A stretch of DNA of 26,193 nt from a virus. Each line of letters opens with the position of its first letter. Position 1 is the first letter of the stretch. Positions 24,161 to 26,193 of the stretch are shown here, in pieces. A program made the translations under genes and the position numbers. The stretch covers positions 1 to 26,193 of the IMG/VR virus record IMGVR_UViG_3300028735_000031; one strand, written 5' to 3'. The notes under the pieces are model-generated. The model did no database searches. It saw nothing but the letters and a program-made list of their open reading frames with translations, and was not told the DNA's origin.

Positions 24161-24190
24161 TTGCTAGGGTGAATTATAAGATTGTCTAAT
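24161..24190 (+). promoter_or_regulatory. Candidate sigma70-type promoter before the helicase gene
   Basis: TTGCTA at 24161-24166 (4 of 6 matches to TTGACA) and TCTAAT at 24185-24190 (5 of 6 to TATAAT) are separated by 18 bases. This is one of the most AT-rich spots in the window. Transcription would start near 24197, exactly where the first long RNA stem begins. It lies in the only sizeable gene gap. Such matches can arise by chance. Confidence 0.4.
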
Positions 24191-24193
24191 AGA

Positions 24194-24328
24194 TTTCCGA
24201 GACCACAAAAGGGCGGACCGCCGTATCCGACGGTCCGCTGAGCTGTTCGCAGGAGTGCATCAGGGGCGCCTGATGGGTCTCGGGAAGGAGAAGTCCCTTT
24301 CGGAGGGAAAGCGACTATGGGCGCCCCT
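24194..24328 (+). ncRNA. Candidate structured leader RNA upstream of the helicase gene
   Basis: Several complementary segments fall in order. P1: 24194-24204 with 24276-24286 (11 pairs, one G-U; core CCGAGACC/GGTCTCGG). P2: GCGGACCG 24213-24220 with CGGTCCGC 24231-24238. P3: CATCAGG 24258-24264 with CCTGATG 24269-24275, directly abutting P1. Together these make a three-way junction. P4: CCCTTTC 24295-24301 with GGGAAAG 24305-24311, extended by AGT/ACT, holds part of the SD GGAGGG (24302-24307). AGGGGCGCC 24262-24270 can instead pair with GGCGCCCCT 24320-24328, which would destroy P3 and enclose the ATG at 24317. I do not recognise a known RNA family. Individual stems could be chance; the combination is notable. 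Confidence 0.4.
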
Positions 24329-25825
24329 AATGGGAGTATACGACAGATCGTACACTGTTTCAGTGCGCCGATGGAAATTTTCGCCACGCTGCACAATCGA
24401 ACGACGGTTCTTCGGCCCGCCGATGTTCGCCTGAAACGCGAGTTCTCCTACCTCGTGCCCGGCTCATGGTTCTCGCGGGCCTACCGGGAAGGACGGTGGG
24501 ACGGGCGGCGCTGCCTGATGAAGGGCGGTCGCGTTCCTACGGGATTGTTCCTTGCTCTTCGCAAGCGCCTGGAGGAGCGCGGATGGGTGTTCAGAATCGA
24601 CGACCGCCGCCAGGCCCCCCGGTTTCACGACATCGATGCCATCGCCGCCAGCCTTCCACAGGCGCGTCCTTACCAGATCGAACTCGTTAGAGCGATGGCG
24701 GATGCAGCCGGAACCGGCGGCCTCGTGTTGGCGGCGACGGGGACGGGGAAGACGTTCCTCGCGGGGATGTTTCTTCGTGCTCTCCGCGAAACCGCTCTCT
24801 TTCTGGTTGACGAACTGACGCTTCTGGAGCAGACCCGGCGCGAACTGGCGGCGGTGACGGGGGAGAAGATCGGGAAGGTAGGCGAGGGCGTGTTTGATCC
24901 CCGTCGCATCACGACGGCTACCGTTCAGACCATCAGTCAGAGCGACCGCCCGGGAATGCAGTCCTGGCTGGATTCGGTCGGCGTCGTGATTATAGATGAA
25001 GTGCATCTGGCGCTGAACGACCGCACACGGCGCGCCATTGCGCGCATTCATCCGTTGTGCGTCTACGGAATGACTGCTACGCTTCAAGTGGATCAGGATC
25101 CTGTTCTGTTCGAAGCCGCTTCCATGTGCGGTCCAGTGATCGGAACGTATGAGTATGAACGCGCGTTGGAATCCGGTCACCTTTGCGCTGGCGTATTGGC
25201 TGCGGCGGATTACGAACGGGATATCAATGGCAAGGCGGATTCGTGGGCGGAGCAGTACGAGAAATTCATAGTTCGAAGCCGAACTCGTAACGATTTCATC
25301 GAGGCCATCGCGCGTCTTGCCGTGGCGGATGGACGACGGATCTGCATCCTCGTTTCCAGGATTCGTCACCTGAAAATTCTGCAACGGCGCCTGGCGGATC
25401 TGCCGTGCGAGACGGTGTACGGGGAGGTGGACAGCCGTCAGCGGGACGCGGCGCGCCTTCGAATGGATGGGGGCGCTACGCGAATTATCCTGGCGAACCG
25501 CGTCTTTGAGAAGGGCGTGAACATTCGCTCGCTGGATACGATCATCGATGCCACAATGGGACGCAACGCCAACGCGGTCCGTCAGCGTTTCGGCCGCGGC
25601 GTTCGCATCCTGCAAGGGAAACACGAGCTCGTCTATGTGGATATCGGGGATGTCCGCCAGCATGAATCCAACCGCTTCGCTTCGACAACGGAAGCCCGTC
25701 GCAGCTCCCTCCTCAGAATGAACGTTCCGATAATCGCCTCCGTGCGATTCAGACAGGGGCAAGCCGCGGATGCGGCGCGCCGCTTCTGGGATAGTATACG
25801 ATCCCACATCCGTCGTTCCTCCTGA
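24317..25825 (+). CDS. UvsW-like SF2 DNA/RNA helicase
   Basis: A 502-residue superfamily 2 helicase. An N-terminal part (about residues 19-115) resembles the UvsW-type opening (FSYLVPGSWFSRAYREGRWDGR, GGRVPTGLF). The motor follows: Walker A AATGTGKT at 139-146, DEVH at 227-230 (DExH motif II), GMTATL as motif III, and QRFGRGVR as motif VI. T4 UvsW unwinds R-loops and branched DNA and helps switch replication mode, so a role in replication or recombination is likely. ATG 24317 has GGAGGG at good spacing, though that SD lies in a potential hairpin; ATG 24371 is in frame and begins the conserved-looking sequence but lacks an SD. It is the first non-structural gene after the tail module. The stop lies inside a hairpin that also covers the next SD. 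Confidence 0.9.
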   Translation: MGAPNGSIRQIVHCFSAPMEIFATLHNRTTVLRPADVRLKREFSYLVPGSWFSRAYREGRWDGRRCLMKGGRVPTGLFLALRKRLEERGWVFRIDDRRQAPRFHDIDAIAASLPQARPYQIELVRAMADAAGTGGLVLAATGTGKTFLAGMFLRALRETALFLVDELTLLEQTRRELAAVTGEKIGKVGEGVFDPRRITTATVQTISQSDRPGMQSWLDSVGVVIIDEVHLALNDRTRRAIARIHPLCVYGMTATLQVDQDPVLFEAASMCGPVIGTYEYERALESGHLCAGVLAAADYERDINGKADSWAEQYEKFIVRSRTRNDFIEAIARLAVADGRRICILVSRIRHLKILQRRLADLPCETVYGEVDSRQRDAARLRMDGGATRIILANRVFEKGVNIRSLDTIIDATMGRNANAVRQRFGRGVRILQGKHELVYVDIGDVRQHESNRFASTTEARRSSLLRMNVPIIASVRFRQGQAADAARRFWDSIRSHIRRSS

Positions 25826-25845
25826 TGCGACTATGAATCAGGAGG
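25818..25845 (+). promoter_or_regulatory. Hairpin joining the helicase stop codon and the next gene's SD
   Basis: CCTCCTGAT at 25818-25826 is perfectly complementary to ATCAGGAGG at 25837-25845, a 9-bp stem with a 10-base loop. The helicase stop TGA (25823-25825) lies in the left arm; the AGGAGG SD of the next gene lies in the right arm, 5 bases before its ATG at 25851. A ribosome finishing the helicase would melt the stem and free the SD, so this is a likely translational-coupling switch. Confidence 0.7.
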
Positions 25846-25850
25846 TGACC

Positions 25851-26186
25851 ATGCCTTTCTGGTCCATGTTTTCCGATCCTTTGCGGCGAGCGTTGAAGCT
25901 CATCCCGGGACTAGCCGTCCGACTCCGTCCTTACGTTCCGAGGGCCGTCGATATTCTGGTCTCGGCTACGCCAACGAAGATCGACGACATGGTATGGCAG
26001 GCGTTCCTGGCGAAGTATCCCACGCTGGCCAGCCACCGCAGCGAGCTCTCCCCGGCGGAGAAGGAGGCCGCGGTTCGAATCCTACTCGCGCTGATGGCGA
26101 AGCGGGAGTTGGATGTGCGGGACGACGCGGCTCTGCGAGCCGCCATCGAGCTCGTTTCCCCCGAAAAGACCCCGCCCTCCAAATAG
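25851..26186 (+). CDS. Small protein of unknown function
   Basis: A 111-residue protein that I do not recognise. ATG 25851 is preferred over upstream in-frame ATGs (25833 and others) because AGGAGGTGA at 25840-25848 precedes it. The N-terminal part is basic and amphipathic (PLRRALKLIPGLAVRLRPYVPRAVDILV); the C-terminal part is helical and charged (SPAEKEAAVRILLALMAKRELDVRDDAALRAAIELV). No clear membrane span, zinc site or catalytic motif is visible. It depends on the helicase through the coupling hairpin, so a shared function with the helicase is plausible but unproven. Confidence 0.72.
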   Translation: MPFWSMFSDPLRRALKLIPGLAVRLRPYVPRAVDILVSATPTKIDDMVWQAFLAKYPTLASHRSELSPAEKEAAVRILLALMAKRELDVRDDAALRAAIELVSPEKTPPSK

Positions 26187-26193
26187 CCCCTTC

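Noticed and set aside
24258-24290. Resemblance of CCTGATGGGTCTC to the CTGATG part of fluoride riboswitches and to the hammerhead CUGAUGA core
   Set aside because: The other conserved elements (fluoride 5' pseudoknot sequence; hammerhead CUGAUGA, GAAA and cleavage triplet) are not present in the required order.
24044-24316. Possible tRNA or CRISPR repeat in the gap before the helicase
   Set aside because: I found no T-arm GGTTC motif with a matching acceptor stem on either strand, and no repeated unit. A lone GATTGAAA at about 24080 does not make an array.
24464-25807. A 447-residue minus-strand open frame opposite the helicase
   Set aside because: It is the antisense shadow of a helicase with all its motifs intact; the translation has no recognisable family and is rich in His and Arg.

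Overview
The window is the late structural region of a tailed bacteriophage or prophage, with long non-contractile (siphovirus-type) morphology and an HK97-type head. All genes I can support are on the + strand. They are tightly packed, many overlap by 1-4 bases (ATGA, GTGA or TAATG junctions), and most have a Shine-Dalgarno (SD) sequence of the GGAGG type, so the host is a bacterium. Base composition is moderately GC-rich. I saw no integrase, repressor, tRNA or clear host gene, so neither lysogeny nor host lineage can be read from this piece.

Layout. 2-7951 is packaging and head: the end of the large terminase, a sigma-70-like factor, the portal, a peptidoglycan amidase, a MuF minor head protein fused to an HExxH metallopeptidase-like domain, a small orphan gene, the prohead protease, the major capsid protein and a small putative decoration protein. 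A strong hairpin follows. 8015-9928 is the head-tail interface: gp6-like connector, head-tail adaptor, HK97 gp10-like protein and DUF3168 tail completion protein, chained by overlapping start and stop codons. 9925-11469 is a two-domain glycosyltransferase with an N-terminal zinc-finger-like motif. 11521-16853 is the tail tube protein, a second hairpin, two overlapping tail-assembly chaperone frames and a 1394-residue tape measure. 16872-23733 is the tail tip: a small conserved protein, a G8/beta-helix fibre-like protein, a hub-like protein with a repetitive N-terminus and a lectin-like protein. A small membrane-anchored coiled-coil protein (23738-24043) ends the module. 24044-24316 is the only sizeable gap; it holds a candidate promoter and a run of potential RNA stems. 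A UvsW-like SF2 helicase and a small unknown gene follow.

How it fits together: terminase, portal, protease, capsid and connectors build and fill the head; tube, chaperones and tape measure build the tail; the tip proteins recognise and engage the cell. The less usual cargo is the sigma-like factor, the amidase, the MuF-metallopeptidase fusion with a possible immunity partner, and the glycosyltransferase. The best candidates for something undescribed are the MuF-metallopeptidase/orphan pair, the glycosyltransferase inside the tail operon, and the structured leader before the helicase, which could form mutually exclusive folds around its ribosome binding site.
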